Below, one piece after another: positions 1 to 5,211 of a DNA stretch of 5,211 nt (position 1 is its first letter; the number at the start of each line of letters is the position of its first letter). Both the position numbers and the translations under genes were made by a program. The DNA comes from Clostridia bacterium (GTDB taxonomy: Bacteria; Bacillota; Clostridia; Oscillospirales; Acutalibacteraceae), in NCBI GenBank assembly GCA_900759575.1, contig CAAEVU010000165.1:1-5211 (forward strand), written 5' to 3'. The notes under the pieces are model-generated. The model saw only the letters and a list, made by a program, of their open reading frames with translations. It had not been told where the DNA came from and ran no database searches.

Positions 1-484
1 CCGCTTTCCCCTTTTCTTTTGCCATCCGGCTGAGGGTGGCGTAAAAGTCCCCCGGCACGCCCTTGGGCATGCTGCCGGAAATGGACACCACATCCGCCTG
101 CTCTAGCTCCCGCTGGAAATCTTGGAGGAACGCCTCCAACTCTTCCGGCTTTACCGGGTTTCCAGGCTCCAAAAACTCGGTGCTCTGTCCGGTTTCCTCG
201 TCCCGCACATTGATACAGCAGCGGGTTTCGTTTTCCACCTGGGTAAAGGCGGGCCGGATGCCAGGGGTTCGGATCAGGCTTTGAAACAGCTGGCCGTTAT
301 GGCCGCCCACAAATCCCATGGCCGTTACCTGCTCTCCTGCCAGAGCGGCCACCCGGGACACATTCATACCCTTGCCCCCGGCGGTATTCACCACTTCCTG
401 CACCCGGCTGACCCCATAGGGCACCAGTTTTTTTACCAGGTACAGTTTATCGATGGAAGCGTTCAGCGTAATCGTCAGGATCAT
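1..484 (-). CDS. PfkB-family 1-phosphofructokinase / tagatose-6-phosphate kinase, N-terminal part (cut by window edge)
   Basis: Translating the minus strand from the ATG at 484 gives 161 codons open to the window edge, so roughly the C-terminal half is missing. The protein begins MILTITLNASIDKLYLV, the opening strand typical of FruK/LacC/PfkB enzymes. It carries the glycine-rich first PfkB signature TAGGKGMNVSRVAALAG (residues 34-50), then GFVGGHNG near 57-64 and SISGSMPKGVP near 134-144. Family knowledge: these cytoplasmic kinases transfer phosphate from ATP to fructose 1-phosphate, tagatose 6-phosphate or similar ketohexose phosphates to make bisphosphates. The ATP-binding and catalytic-Asp motif lies in the missing C-terminus and cannot be checked. 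The start sits 10 bases after the dehydrogenase stop, with a weak purine-rich site (GTGAGG) just upstream, so it is probably the last visible gene of the operon. The neighbouring GatD-like enzyme and bisphosphate aldolase favour tagatose 6-phosphate (inference). Fructose 1-phosphate or 6-phosphate remain possible. Confidence 0.9.
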   Translation of the reverse strand, partial: MILTITLNASIDKLYLVKKLVPYGVSRVQEVVNTAGGKGMNVSRVAALAGEQVTAMGFVGGHNGQLFQSLIRTPGIRPAFTQVENETRCCINVRDEETGQSTEFLEPGNPVKPEELEAFLQDFQRELEQADVVSISGSMPKGVPGDFYATLSRMAKEKGKA

Positions 485-494
485 GATGTTCGCC

Positions 495-1541
495 TCACTC
501 GTTGATGAGCATGATCTTCCCATGGACCTGCTCGGGATGGTGGAACAGGTCAAAGGCTTCCGCTGCCTGGGACATGGGGAACTTCTTATACAGGAACTGG
601 GGATCGAACTTCAACTGGCCCGTTGCAAAATAATGGGCGGTCAGTTTCCATTCCTTTCCCGGGAAGGGAGCGGAATAGCTCATCCAGCTGCCGGTGAGCA
701 AAAACTCTTTCCGGTTCATCAGCTCCCACTGGGCGGGAGTGAAACTCATATCCTTGTGGGGAGTACCGATGAAGCACACATGAGCCTTATTGGCAGCGGC
801 TTCAAATGCCATGTGCATGGTCACAGGATTGCCTGCGGCCTCAAACACATAGTCGTAACCATGGCCCTGGGTGATGGCTTTGGCTTTCTCCATGAACCCC
901 TCTTCCTTGGTGTTGATCACCTCGTCGGCGCCCATGCGTTTTGCCAAGGCAAGGCGGCCTTCGTCAATATCAAACGCCACGATCTTGCGGCTGCCGAAGA
1001 TCTTTGCCCACTGCAAAGTGAAAATTCCGATGGTGCCGCAGCCCAGAATGGCCACATAGCCGCCGCCCTGATAATTGTTGCACAGCACCCCGTGGAGGGC
1101 CACGGTCGAGGGCTCGAACATGGCTGCCTGCTCATAGGGGATGGACGGATCATACTGGATGGCGTTCTGCTCGGGGATCACCACATACTCGGCAAAACTG
1201 CCCTGCTGGCGGCTGCCGATAAAACTATAATGCTTGCACAGGGAGAAATTACCCTGCTGGCAATCGTCACACTTCATGCAGGGAAGCAGAGGCGCGCCGG
1301 AAACCGTATCCCCCACCTTGACGGAGGTCACGCCTTCGCCAACTTCCACCACGTCGCCGGAAAATTCATGGCCCAATACCACAGGGTAAAAATGGGCGCC
1401 GTTGTGGAGCACCCGGGGCACGTCACTGCCGCAAATACCCGTAGCCCGCACTTTCACTTTCACAGTACCCGGCAAGGTTTCGGGAGTGGGAAACTCCTCA
1501 TAACGGATGTCCTCGTTGCCGTGCAAAACTGCTGCTTTCAT
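495..1541 (-). CDS. gatD: Zinc-dependent medium-chain dehydrogenase, galactitol-1-phosphate 5-dehydrogenase (GatD)-like
   Basis: This 348-residue protein has the normal length for a medium-chain zinc alcohol/polyol dehydrogenase. The N-terminal GroES-like domain holds catalytic-zinc candidates C37, H58, E59 (in LGHEFSG) and E143, and the structural-zinc cysteines C88, C91, C94 and C102. A Rossmann fold follows, with GCGTIG at 167-172. The acidic D191 at the end of the second strand suggests NAD+ rather than NADP+. Segments recalled from E. coli GatD are strongly echoed: GSDVPRVLHNGAHFYP (38-53), FIGSRQQGSFAEYV (107-120) and GSWMSYSAPFPGKEW (284-298). The GatD reaction oxidises galactitol 1-phosphate to tagatose 6-phosphate in the cytoplasm. 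The start lies one base after the kinase stop and is supported by a perfect AGGAGG nine bases upstream. Related possibilities are sorbitol, L-iditol or arabitol-phosphate dehydrogenases. Family confidence is high. Exact substrate confidence is moderate. Confidence 0.93.
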   Translation of the reverse strand: MKAAVLHGNEDIRYEEFPTPETLPGTVKVKVRATGICGSDVPRVLHNGAHFYPVVLGHEFSGDVVEVGEGVTSVKVGDTVSGAPLLPCMKCDDCQQGNFSLCKHYSFIGSRQQGSFAEYVVIPEQNAIQYDPSIPYEQAAMFEPSTVALHGVLCNNYQGGGYVAILGCGTIGIFTLQWAKIFGSRKIVAFDIDEGRLALAKRMGADEVINTKEEGFMEKAKAITQGHGYDYVFEAAGNPVTMHMAFEAAANKAHVCFIGTPHKDMSFTPAQWELMNRKEFLLTGSWMSYSAPFPGKEWKLTAHYFATGQLKFDPQFLYKKFPMSQAAEAFDLFHHPEQVHGKIMLINE

Positions 1542-1542
1542 T

Positions 1543-3060
1543 TCAAAAAGCCTCCTTATGCATCGTTTCTTTTAAATCCTCATACAGCTCCCGGTAAATC
1601 CGGTAGGCTTTTTCATATGCTTCTTTCGGTTCCTCACTAGGCTGATGCTCCCGGGTAATGCGCACCGTACGGTTGACCGCATCGTCAAAATCCCGGTAAG
1701 CGCCCACGCCCACACCTGCCAAAATCGCTGCTCCCAAGGAGGTGGCTGCGTCAGAAGCGGGCACCTGAATGGGCTTTCCGGTGATGTCGGCTTTCATCTG
1801 GGTCCAAAACCGGCTGTTGGCCGCTCCGCCCATGGCCCGCAGCGTTCCAACGGAAGCTCCCGCCTGCTGGGCCACCTCCAGATTATGCCGCAGGGAATAG
1901 GCCACGCCTTCCATGCAAGCTCTGGCAAAATGGGCACGTGTCTTGGAAAAATCAATGCCATAGTAAACGCCTTTGGCGTGAATATCCCACAAGGGACTGC
2001 GCTCCCCTGCCATATAGGGCAGGAACACCAGGCCTTCGCTTCCCGGAGGGACCTTTTCCGCGGCCCGGTCCAGCTGGACAAAGGAATTGGTATGTTCTTT
2101 CGCCCCGTCCATCCGCTCCTGGGCGCCGAACTCTCGCTCGAACCAGTTGAGGGCACCGCCGCCCCCCACGGTCCCGCCCTGGAGCAGCCAACGGCCTTCC
2201 ACCACATGGGCGCTGAGGATCAGTCTGGGGTCGGACTTCGCCCGGTCCAGGCAGATGCTCATACCGCCGGCCTGGCCTCCCTGTTCCTGGGTCTCCCCGG
2301 GGTGGATCACTCCTGCGCCCAGGGTACCGCAGGCGGCGTCAAGGCCGCCGGCCACCACTGGGGTTCCGGCAAGCAGTCCGGTTTCCCGGGAAGCCTGCTC
2401 CGTGACTTTGCCCACCACCTGACTGCAAGAGAAGATCTCCGGCAGCAGGCTGGGCTCTATGCCCATATCCCTGCAAAGATCCAGATCCCACTGGTTTTCC
2501 GCTACATTGTAGCAGGCCCAGCCATACCCCTGGCTGGTGTCCTGGGTAATGGCTCCGGTGAGCCGGAACACCATATAGCCATTGGACTGCAAGATCTTGT
2601 CCGCCCGGCGGTACACATCCGGCAGATTTTCCCTATACCACAGCACTTTGGGCAAGGTATAGGAAGCGGAAAGGGGATTGCCGCTGCAAGTGAAAATACG
2701 GTCTTTGCCCACCCGGTTCTCCAGCTTTTTGCAGATGTCCCCCGCGCGGGTATCCATCCAAATAGGGGTGTTGCACAGCACATTCCCATCTTTATCCACG
2801 GGGATGGCGCTCCAGCTTTGGCCGTCTATGCCAACGCCCAGCACCGTTTCCGGAGAGATGCCCCCGGTTTCAAAGATCCTGCCCAGGGCTTTGCATACGG
2901 CTCGCCACCATTCTTCCGGGTCCTGTTCCGCCCAGCCAGGATGGGGATAATAGACCGAGTAGCTTTCCGACACCTGGGACAGCACCTGGCCTTCCAGGTC
3001 AAACGCCGCGACCTTGCAGGCAGAGGTGCCCACATCGATACCGATCAGGATGCCCTCCAT
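1543..3060 (-). CDS. FGGY-family carbohydrate kinase, xylulokinase-like (substrate uncertain; possibly a polyol)
   Basis: This 505-residue protein has the usual length for FGGY kinases. The N-terminal phosphate-binding motif is IGIDVGTSACKVAAFD (6-21), followed by PGWAEQDPEEWW (41-52), GIDGQSW (77-83) and WMDTRAG (101-107). VVAGGLDAACGTLGAG (235-250) contains the likely catalytic base D241. LPYMAGERSPLWD (347-359), ACMEGVAYSLRHNLE (381-395) and GGAANSRFW (411-419) are the C-terminal FGGY signatures seen in xylulokinases. The family phosphorylates sugars or polyols with ATP in the cytoplasm. Residues 294-307 (QGGTVGGGGALNWF) differ from what I recall of classical XylB at this place, so D-xylulose is not assured. 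The gene starts four bases after the aldolase stop, with only a modest upstream ribosome site (AAAGG). Its place between a bisphosphate aldolase and a GatD-like polyol-phosphate dehydrogenase suggests that it supplies the polyol phosphate (inference). A pentulose or ketohexose substrate is the main alternative. Confidence 0.92.
   Translation of the reverse strand: MEGILIGIDVGTSACKVAAFDLEGQVLSQVSESYSVYYPHPGWAEQDPEEWWRAVCKALGRIFETGGISPETVLGVGIDGQSWSAIPVDKDGNVLCNTPIWMDTRAGDICKKLENRVGKDRIFTCSGNPLSASYTLPKVLWYRENLPDVYRRADKILQSNGYMVFRLTGAITQDTSQGYGWACYNVAENQWDLDLCRDMGIEPSLLPEIFSCSQVVGKVTEQASRETGLLAGTPVVAGGLDAACGTLGAGVIHPGETQEQGGQAGGMSICLDRAKSDPRLILSAHVVEGRWLLQGGTVGGGGALNWFEREFGAQERMDGAKEHTNSFVQLDRAAEKVPPGSEGLVFLPYMAGERSPLWDIHAKGVYYGIDFSKTRAHFARACMEGVAYSLRHNLEVAQQAGASVGTLRAMGGAANSRFWTQMKADITGKPIQVPASDAATSLGAAILAGVGVGAYRDFDDAVNRTVRITREHQPSEEPKEAYEKAYRIYRELYEDLKETMHKEAF
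1551..1556 (-). promoter_or_regulatory. Ribosome binding site of the GatD-like dehydrogenase
   Basis: A perfect AGGAGG on the minus strand lies nine bases before the ATG at 1541. It lies inside the last codons of the FGGY kinase, so the two genes are packed as tightly as possible. It is the strongest internal ribosome site in the operon. Confidence 0.85.
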
Positions 3061-3064
3061 AGGT

Positions 3065-3913
3065 TTACGCCTTTCCGTCGCAACCGCAAACCAACATACG
3101 GTTCATCACAAGTTCTTTCACCCGCTTGCGGCCTTCCTTGCCGTAAGCCTTGGGATCAAACACATTGGGATTTTCCGCCAGCACCGCTTTTACCCCGTCG
3201 GTATAAGCCGCGCGCAGCTCGGTGGCAAAGTTCACCTTGCAAATGCCCCGGCTGATGCAGTCCCGCACATCCTGGTCGGACAGGCCGGAAGCTCCATGCA
3301 GCACCATGGGAGCGGTGAGCATACCCCGGAGAGTGGTGATAAGCTCCTTGTTCAGCTTGGGCTTTTCCTTGTAGAAACCGTGGGCAGTACCCACGCCCAC
3401 CGCCATGCTGTACAGGCCGCTTTCTTTCTCAAAGCGCACCGCTTCTTCGGGAATGGTATAGCCGCCATCCTCACATTCCAGGTCATCTTCTTTGCCGCCT
3501 ACCCGGCCGATCTCTCCTTCCACAGGAACGCCCACGGCAGAACACATTTCGGTGACCTTCCGGGTCAGGGCGATGTTCTCCTCCAAGGGCAGCTTGCTGC
3601 CGTCGATCATCACACTGGTATAGCCCGACCGCAAAGCTTGGACACACAGTTCAAAACTGTCGCCATGATCCAGATGCATGGCCACCGGCACGCTGACTTT
3701 TTTGGCCAAGGCCGCCACGTTTGCGGCGTACAGATCTGTGCCCGCATACCGCACTGTGGAAGGTGTGGTCTGCAAGATCACCGGCGCGTGCAGTTCTTCC
3801 GCTGCGCCGATGATGGCCTGTGCCATTTCCATGTTTTCCACGTTGAACGCACCTACCGCGAAACCCTGTTCCTGGGCCTTCCGCAGCATTTCGATTGTTG
3901 TTGTCAAAGGCAT
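3065..3913 (-). CDS. Class II ketose-1,6-bisphosphate aldolase, GatY/KbaY-like (tagatose- or fructose-bisphosphate aldolase)
   Basis: This 282-residue protein matches the length of class II GatY/KbaY/FbaA-type aldolases. GAFNVENMEMAQAI (21-34) is the N-terminal substrate-loop motif. HLDHGD (80-85) supplies the catalytic D82 and zinc ligand H83. VEGEIGRVGGKEDD (131-144) is the second class II signature. GTAHG (175-179) and LHGASG (205-210) give zinc ligands H178 and H206. KVNFATELR (226-234) is the phosphate-binding end of the barrel. The enzyme reversibly cleaves a ketohexose 1,6-bisphosphate into DHAP and glyceraldehyde 3-phosphate. The GTAHG form and the C-terminal CGCDG (276-280) look like GatY-type enzymes, and the GatD-like gene in the same operon supports tagatose bisphosphate. 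Sequence alone does not exclude fructose bisphosphate or an IolJ-type substrate. It is the first gene of the operon, with a good ribosome site upstream and the LacI-type gene divergent from it. Confidence 0.93.
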   Translation of the reverse strand: MPLTTTIEMLRKAQEQGFAVGAFNVENMEMAQAIIGAAEELHAPVILQTTPSTVRYAGTDLYAANVAALAKKVSVPVAMHLDHGDSFELCVQALRSGYTSVMIDGSKLPLEENIALTRKVTEMCSAVGVPVEGEIGRVGGKEDDLECEDGGYTIPEEAVRFEKESGLYSMAVGVGTAHGFYKEKPKLNKELITTLRGMLTAPMVLHGASGLSDQDVRDCISRGICKVNFATELRAAYTDGVKAVLAENPNVFDPKAYGKEGRKRVKELVMNRMLVCGCDGKA

Positions 3914-4028
3914 TGCCAGTTCACTCCTCTTACATAAAAGTAACCTAAATCGTTTTTGCCCATTTCATTTTGCTTTTTCCTACAAAACAGTTGACAAAAA
4001 TGCGTTTAAAACAAAACGTTTTACTTTT
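3914..4028 (-). other. AT-rich 5' leader of the catabolic operon
   Basis: The predicted leader of about 115 bases runs from the operon start site to the aldolase ATG. I see no strong hairpin, terminator or recognisable riboswitch in it. It contains most of operator O1, a weak CG-centred AAATCGTTT (3947-3955) that could be a third operator half, and the aldolase ribosome site near its end. Confidence 0.4.
3924..3928 (-). promoter_or_regulatory. Ribosome binding site of the aldolase
   Basis: AGGAG within AGAGGAGTGA on the minus strand lies ten bases before the ATG at 3913. It supports that start for the first gene of the operon. Confidence 0.82.
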
Positions 4029-4030
4029 AA
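4005..4030. promoter_or_regulatory. Candidate LacI-family operator O1 (operon side)
   Basis: The core AAAACGTTTT (4013-4022) is a perfect ten-base palindrome with a central CG, the classic core for LacI/PurR-type binding. Symmetry continues outward with AAA/TTT (4008-4010 with 4025-4027) and TT/AA (4005-4006 with 4029-4030), with three mismatched pairs. It lies just downstream of the predicted operon start (near 4028), a position suited to repression. The core also resembles a CcpA cre site, but the outer TG/CA bases of cre are lacking. Confidence 0.7.
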
Positions 4031-4034
4031 AGAC

Positions 4035-4063
4035 AGACTATCACACCCCAGAGACTTTGTCAA
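4035..4063 (-). promoter_or_regulatory. Predicted sigma-A promoter of the catabolic operon
   Basis: On the minus strand, a consensus -35 TTGACA (4063-4058) is followed by a 17-base spacer and the -10 TAGTCT (4040-4035). The -10 is preceded by TGA (4043-4041), giving an extended -10 that can compensate for the weak hexamer. The predicted start is near 4028, about 115 bases before the aldolase ATG. The -10 matches the consensus at only three of six positions, so the call rests on the -35, the spacing and the TG element. Confidence 0.65.
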
Positions 4064-4070
4064 GACTTTT

Positions 4071-4087
4071 TTCCGATTGACACGGAA
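4071..4087. repeat. Short inverted repeat spanning the regulator -35 box
   Basis: TTCCG (4071-4075) and CGGAA (4083-4087) are perfect inverted arms separated by seven bases that contain the TTGACA -35 box. It could be a site for a second regulator. It could also be chance, since the arms are short. Confidence 0.3.
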
Positions 4088-4105
4088 GGAATTCTGTGCT
4101 ATCTT
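4077..4105 (+). promoter_or_regulatory. Predicted sigma-A promoter of the LacI-type regulator gene
   Basis: On the plus strand, the -35 TTGACA (4077-4082), a 17-base spacer and the -10 TATCTT (4100-4105) are preceded by TGC (4097-4099), an extended -10. The predicted start is near 4112, about 46 bases before the regulator ATG. Its -35 box is 13 bases from the opposing operon -35 box, so two polymerases could scarcely occupy both promoters at once. Confidence 0.72.
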
Positions 4106-4119
4106 GACAATAATAGAAG

Positions 4120-4132
4120 AAACGTACCGTTT
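4120..4132. promoter_or_regulatory. Candidate operator O2 (regulator side)
   Basis: AAACG-TAC-CGTTT is a perfect inverted repeat with five-base arms. It lies just downstream of the predicted regulator start (near 4112), suggesting autoregulation. Its half-sites match those of O1, but their spacing is wider by three to five bases depending on alignment, so it may be bound differently or only in part. It overlaps GTTTAAAC (4129-4136), which shares the word CGTTTAAA with the flank of O1 (4003-4010). Confidence 0.5.
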
Positions 4133-4141
4133 AAACATTTG

Positions 4142-4149
4142 TGAAGGAG
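4142..4149 (+). promoter_or_regulatory. Ribosome binding site of the LacI-type regulator
   Basis: GAAGGAGA sits eight bases before the ATG at 4158. It decides the start against upstream in-frame ATGs as early as 3678, which would add 160 residues unlike any LacI N-terminus. Confidence 0.88.
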
Positions 4150-4157
4150 ACCAACTT

Positions 4158-5186
4158 ATGGCCGCTACAATCAAGGACATCGCCCGGGAAACCGGCCTGA
4201 GTCTTGCCACGATTTCCAAATATATCAATGGGGGAAACCTGCGGGAAAAGAATCGGATCGCCATTGAGAACGCTATAAAAAAACTGGATTACCACGTCAA
4301 CGAATACGCCCGGGGATTGAAATCCAAGAAAAGCCGGACTGTGGGTGTGGTCCTTCCGGAGCTGGCGGATCTGTTCAATATGAAAATCGTTTCGGTGATT
4401 GAACGAGCCCTCCAAGAAAACGGGTACAGCGTCATTATCTGCGACTCCCAGAAAAATTTGGACCAGGAAGCCAGGTCCGTAGAATTTCTGCTGAACAAGC
4501 AGGTGGACGGGATCATCAACATCCCCATGGGAAATGTGAGCAAGCATCTTCGCCCTGCGGTGGAACACAACATCCCCATCCTGCTGCTGGACCGTCCTTT
4601 GGAGGATTTAAACGGCATTGCCAGCTGCGTGCTCATCGACAACCAGGGAGCTGCCCGCATGGCGGTACGCCGGCTGTTGGAAGCGGGCCATCGAAAAATC
4701 GGCATTGTGGTGGGTCCCGCGGAATTTTACACCGCCCAAATGCGTCTGCAAGGGTATCGGGAGGCTTTGGAGGAATATGGCGTACCTTTCGAAGAGCGTT
4801 TGGTGGCCCGTGCAGGTCTTACTGTGGAAGGCGGTTACCGCCAAGTCCGCAAGCTCTTGAAAGACGCCAAAGATATGACCGCTGTCTTTGTGACAAATTA
4901 TGAGATGACCTTGGGGGCATTGATCGCCCTGAACAAGGAAGGAATCCAGATCCCCCAGGAACTGTCCATTGTGGGATTCGACAACATCATGGATCTGTCC
5001 CGGGTGTTCCGGCCGTCCCTGACCATTGTCAGCCAGCCCATGGAACAGATCGGCTTGCAGGCTGCCCGGCTCATGTTGGAACGTTTGTCCGGGGACGCTT
5101 CCGCCGCTCCCATGACGGTGACCCTTTCTGCCTCCTTACGGGAGGGGGAATCGGTACAGCCCCGAATGGATGTGGATTGCCCGTAA
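4158..5186 (+). CDS. LacI/GalR-family transcriptional regulator
   Basis: This 342-residue protein has the standard LacI-family length. The N-terminal helix-turn-helix is TIKDIARETGLSLATISKYI (4-23). A hinge follows around YARGLKSKKSRTVGVVLP (50-67), where L54 is the leucine that in this family inserts into a central CpG of the operator. The rest is a periplasmic-binding-protein-like effector domain, with VDGIINIP (116-123), ILLLDRP (141-147), HRKIGIVVGP (178-187), VGFDN (272-276) and LTIVSQP (288-294). The start at 4158 is chosen because MAATIKDIA is the canonical family opening and GAAGGAGA lies eight bases upstream. The open frame extends much further 5', but that part crosses the promoter region and runs antisense to the aldolase. 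Transcribed away from the aldolase operon, it probably represses that operon and itself until a pathway sugar or sugar phosphate binds (inference). The effector cannot be read from the sequence. Confidence 0.95.
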   Translation: MAATIKDIARETGLSLATISKYINGGNLREKNRIAIENAIKKLDYHVNEYARGLKSKKSRTVGVVLPELADLFNMKIVSVIERALQENGYSVIICDSQKNLDQEARSVEFLLNKQVDGIINIPMGNVSKHLRPAVEHNIPILLLDRPLEDLNGIASCVLIDNQGAARMAVRRLLEAGHRKIGIVVGPAEFYTAQMRLQGYREALEEYGVPFEERLVARAGLTVEGGYRQVRKLLKDAKDMTAVFVTNYEMTLGALIALNKEGIQIPQELSIVGFDNIMDLSRVFRPSLTIVSQPMEQIGLQAARLMLERLSGDASAAPMTVTLSASLREGESVQPRMDVDCP

Positions 5187-5211
5187 TTTGTACGCTTATT
5201 ATAAAAGGCCA

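Noticed and set aside
453..1640. 395-codon plus-strand open frame opposite the dehydrogenase
   Set aside because: It is a shadow of the GatD-like gene, which has full zinc-ligand and Rossmann motifs on the other strand. No ribosome site or known domain supports the plus-strand frame.
1645..3255. 536-codon open frame on the plus strand opposite the kinase and the end of the aldolase
   Set aside because: It is antisense to two genes with clear catalytic motifs. Its translation is rich in His, Gly, Ala and Pro with no recognisable domain. GC-rich third positions of the real genes explain the lack of stops.
3014..3937. 307-codon plus-strand open frame opposite the aldolase
   Set aside because: It is antisense to the complete class II aldolase and has no recognisable motifs.
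3991..4010. TTGACA at 3991-3996 as a plus-strand promoter with TTTAAA as the -10
   Set aside because: The spacing to TTTAAA (4005-4010) is only eight bases, and nothing at 16-18 bases resembles a -10.
4011..4024. CcpA cre site for carbon catabolite repression
   Set aside because: The central AAAACGTTTT fits, but the required outer TG and CA bases are replaced by AC and AC. The divergent regulator is a more economical explanation.
4104..4135. TTGACA at 4104-4109 as a second plus-strand -35 box with TTTAAA at 4130-4135
   Set aside because: The spacer would be 20 bases, and the box overlaps the better-supported -10. Kept only as a remote possibility.
3678..4157. N-terminal extension of the LacI-type protein by 160 residues
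   Set aside because: It would run through the predicted promoters and antisense to the aldolase. The canonical LacI opening and a good ribosome site mark 4158 as the start.
5187..5211. Terminator after the LacI-type gene
   Set aside because: Only 25 bases remain, and they show no inverted repeat followed by a T-run.

Overview
The window holds part of a compact sugar-alcohol or sugar catabolic gene cluster, probably from an anaerobic gut-type Firmicute (Clostridia). I infer this from the strong AGGAGG-type ribosome sites, the GC-rich coding DNA beside a sharply AT-rich intergenic region, the gene families and the tight gene packing. The taxon is a guess, because no marker gene is present.

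Layout: four genes lie on the minus strand, read from right to left. They are a class II ketose-bisphosphate aldolase (3913-3065), an FGGY sugar kinase of the xylulokinase type (3060-1543), a zinc-dependent medium-chain dehydrogenase closely resembling galactitol-1-phosphate 5-dehydrogenase GatD (1541-495), and the N-terminal 161 codons of a PfkB-family 1-phosphofructokinase/tagatose-6-phosphate kinase (484-1, cut by the window edge). Gaps between them are 4, 1 and 10 bases, so they almost certainly form one operon. A LacI/GalR-family repressor (4158-5186) is divergently transcribed on the plus strand.

The 244-base intergenic region (3914-4157) reads as a back-to-back regulatory module. Each direction has a consensus TTGACA -35 box, a 17-base spacer and an extended -10 (TGn before TAGTCT or TATCTT). 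The two -35 boxes are only 13 bases apart. Just downstream of each predicted start site lies a CG-containing palindrome (AAAACGTTTT and AAACG-TAC-CGTTT), of the kind LacI-family proteins bind. This suggests that one repressor controls both the operon and itself.

Proposed pathway (inference): a hexitol, possibly galactitol, is phosphorylated by the FGGY kinase rather than by a PTS. The GatD-like enzyme oxidises the hexitol phosphate to a ketohexose 6-phosphate such as tagatose 6-phosphate. The PfkB kinase makes the 1,6-bisphosphate, and the aldolase splits it into DHAP and glyceraldehyde 3-phosphate. The combination of an FGGY kinase with GatD, PfkB and a bisphosphate aldolase is the most interesting point, since classical galactitol loci use a PTS for the first phosphorylation. 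No transporter is visible in the window.
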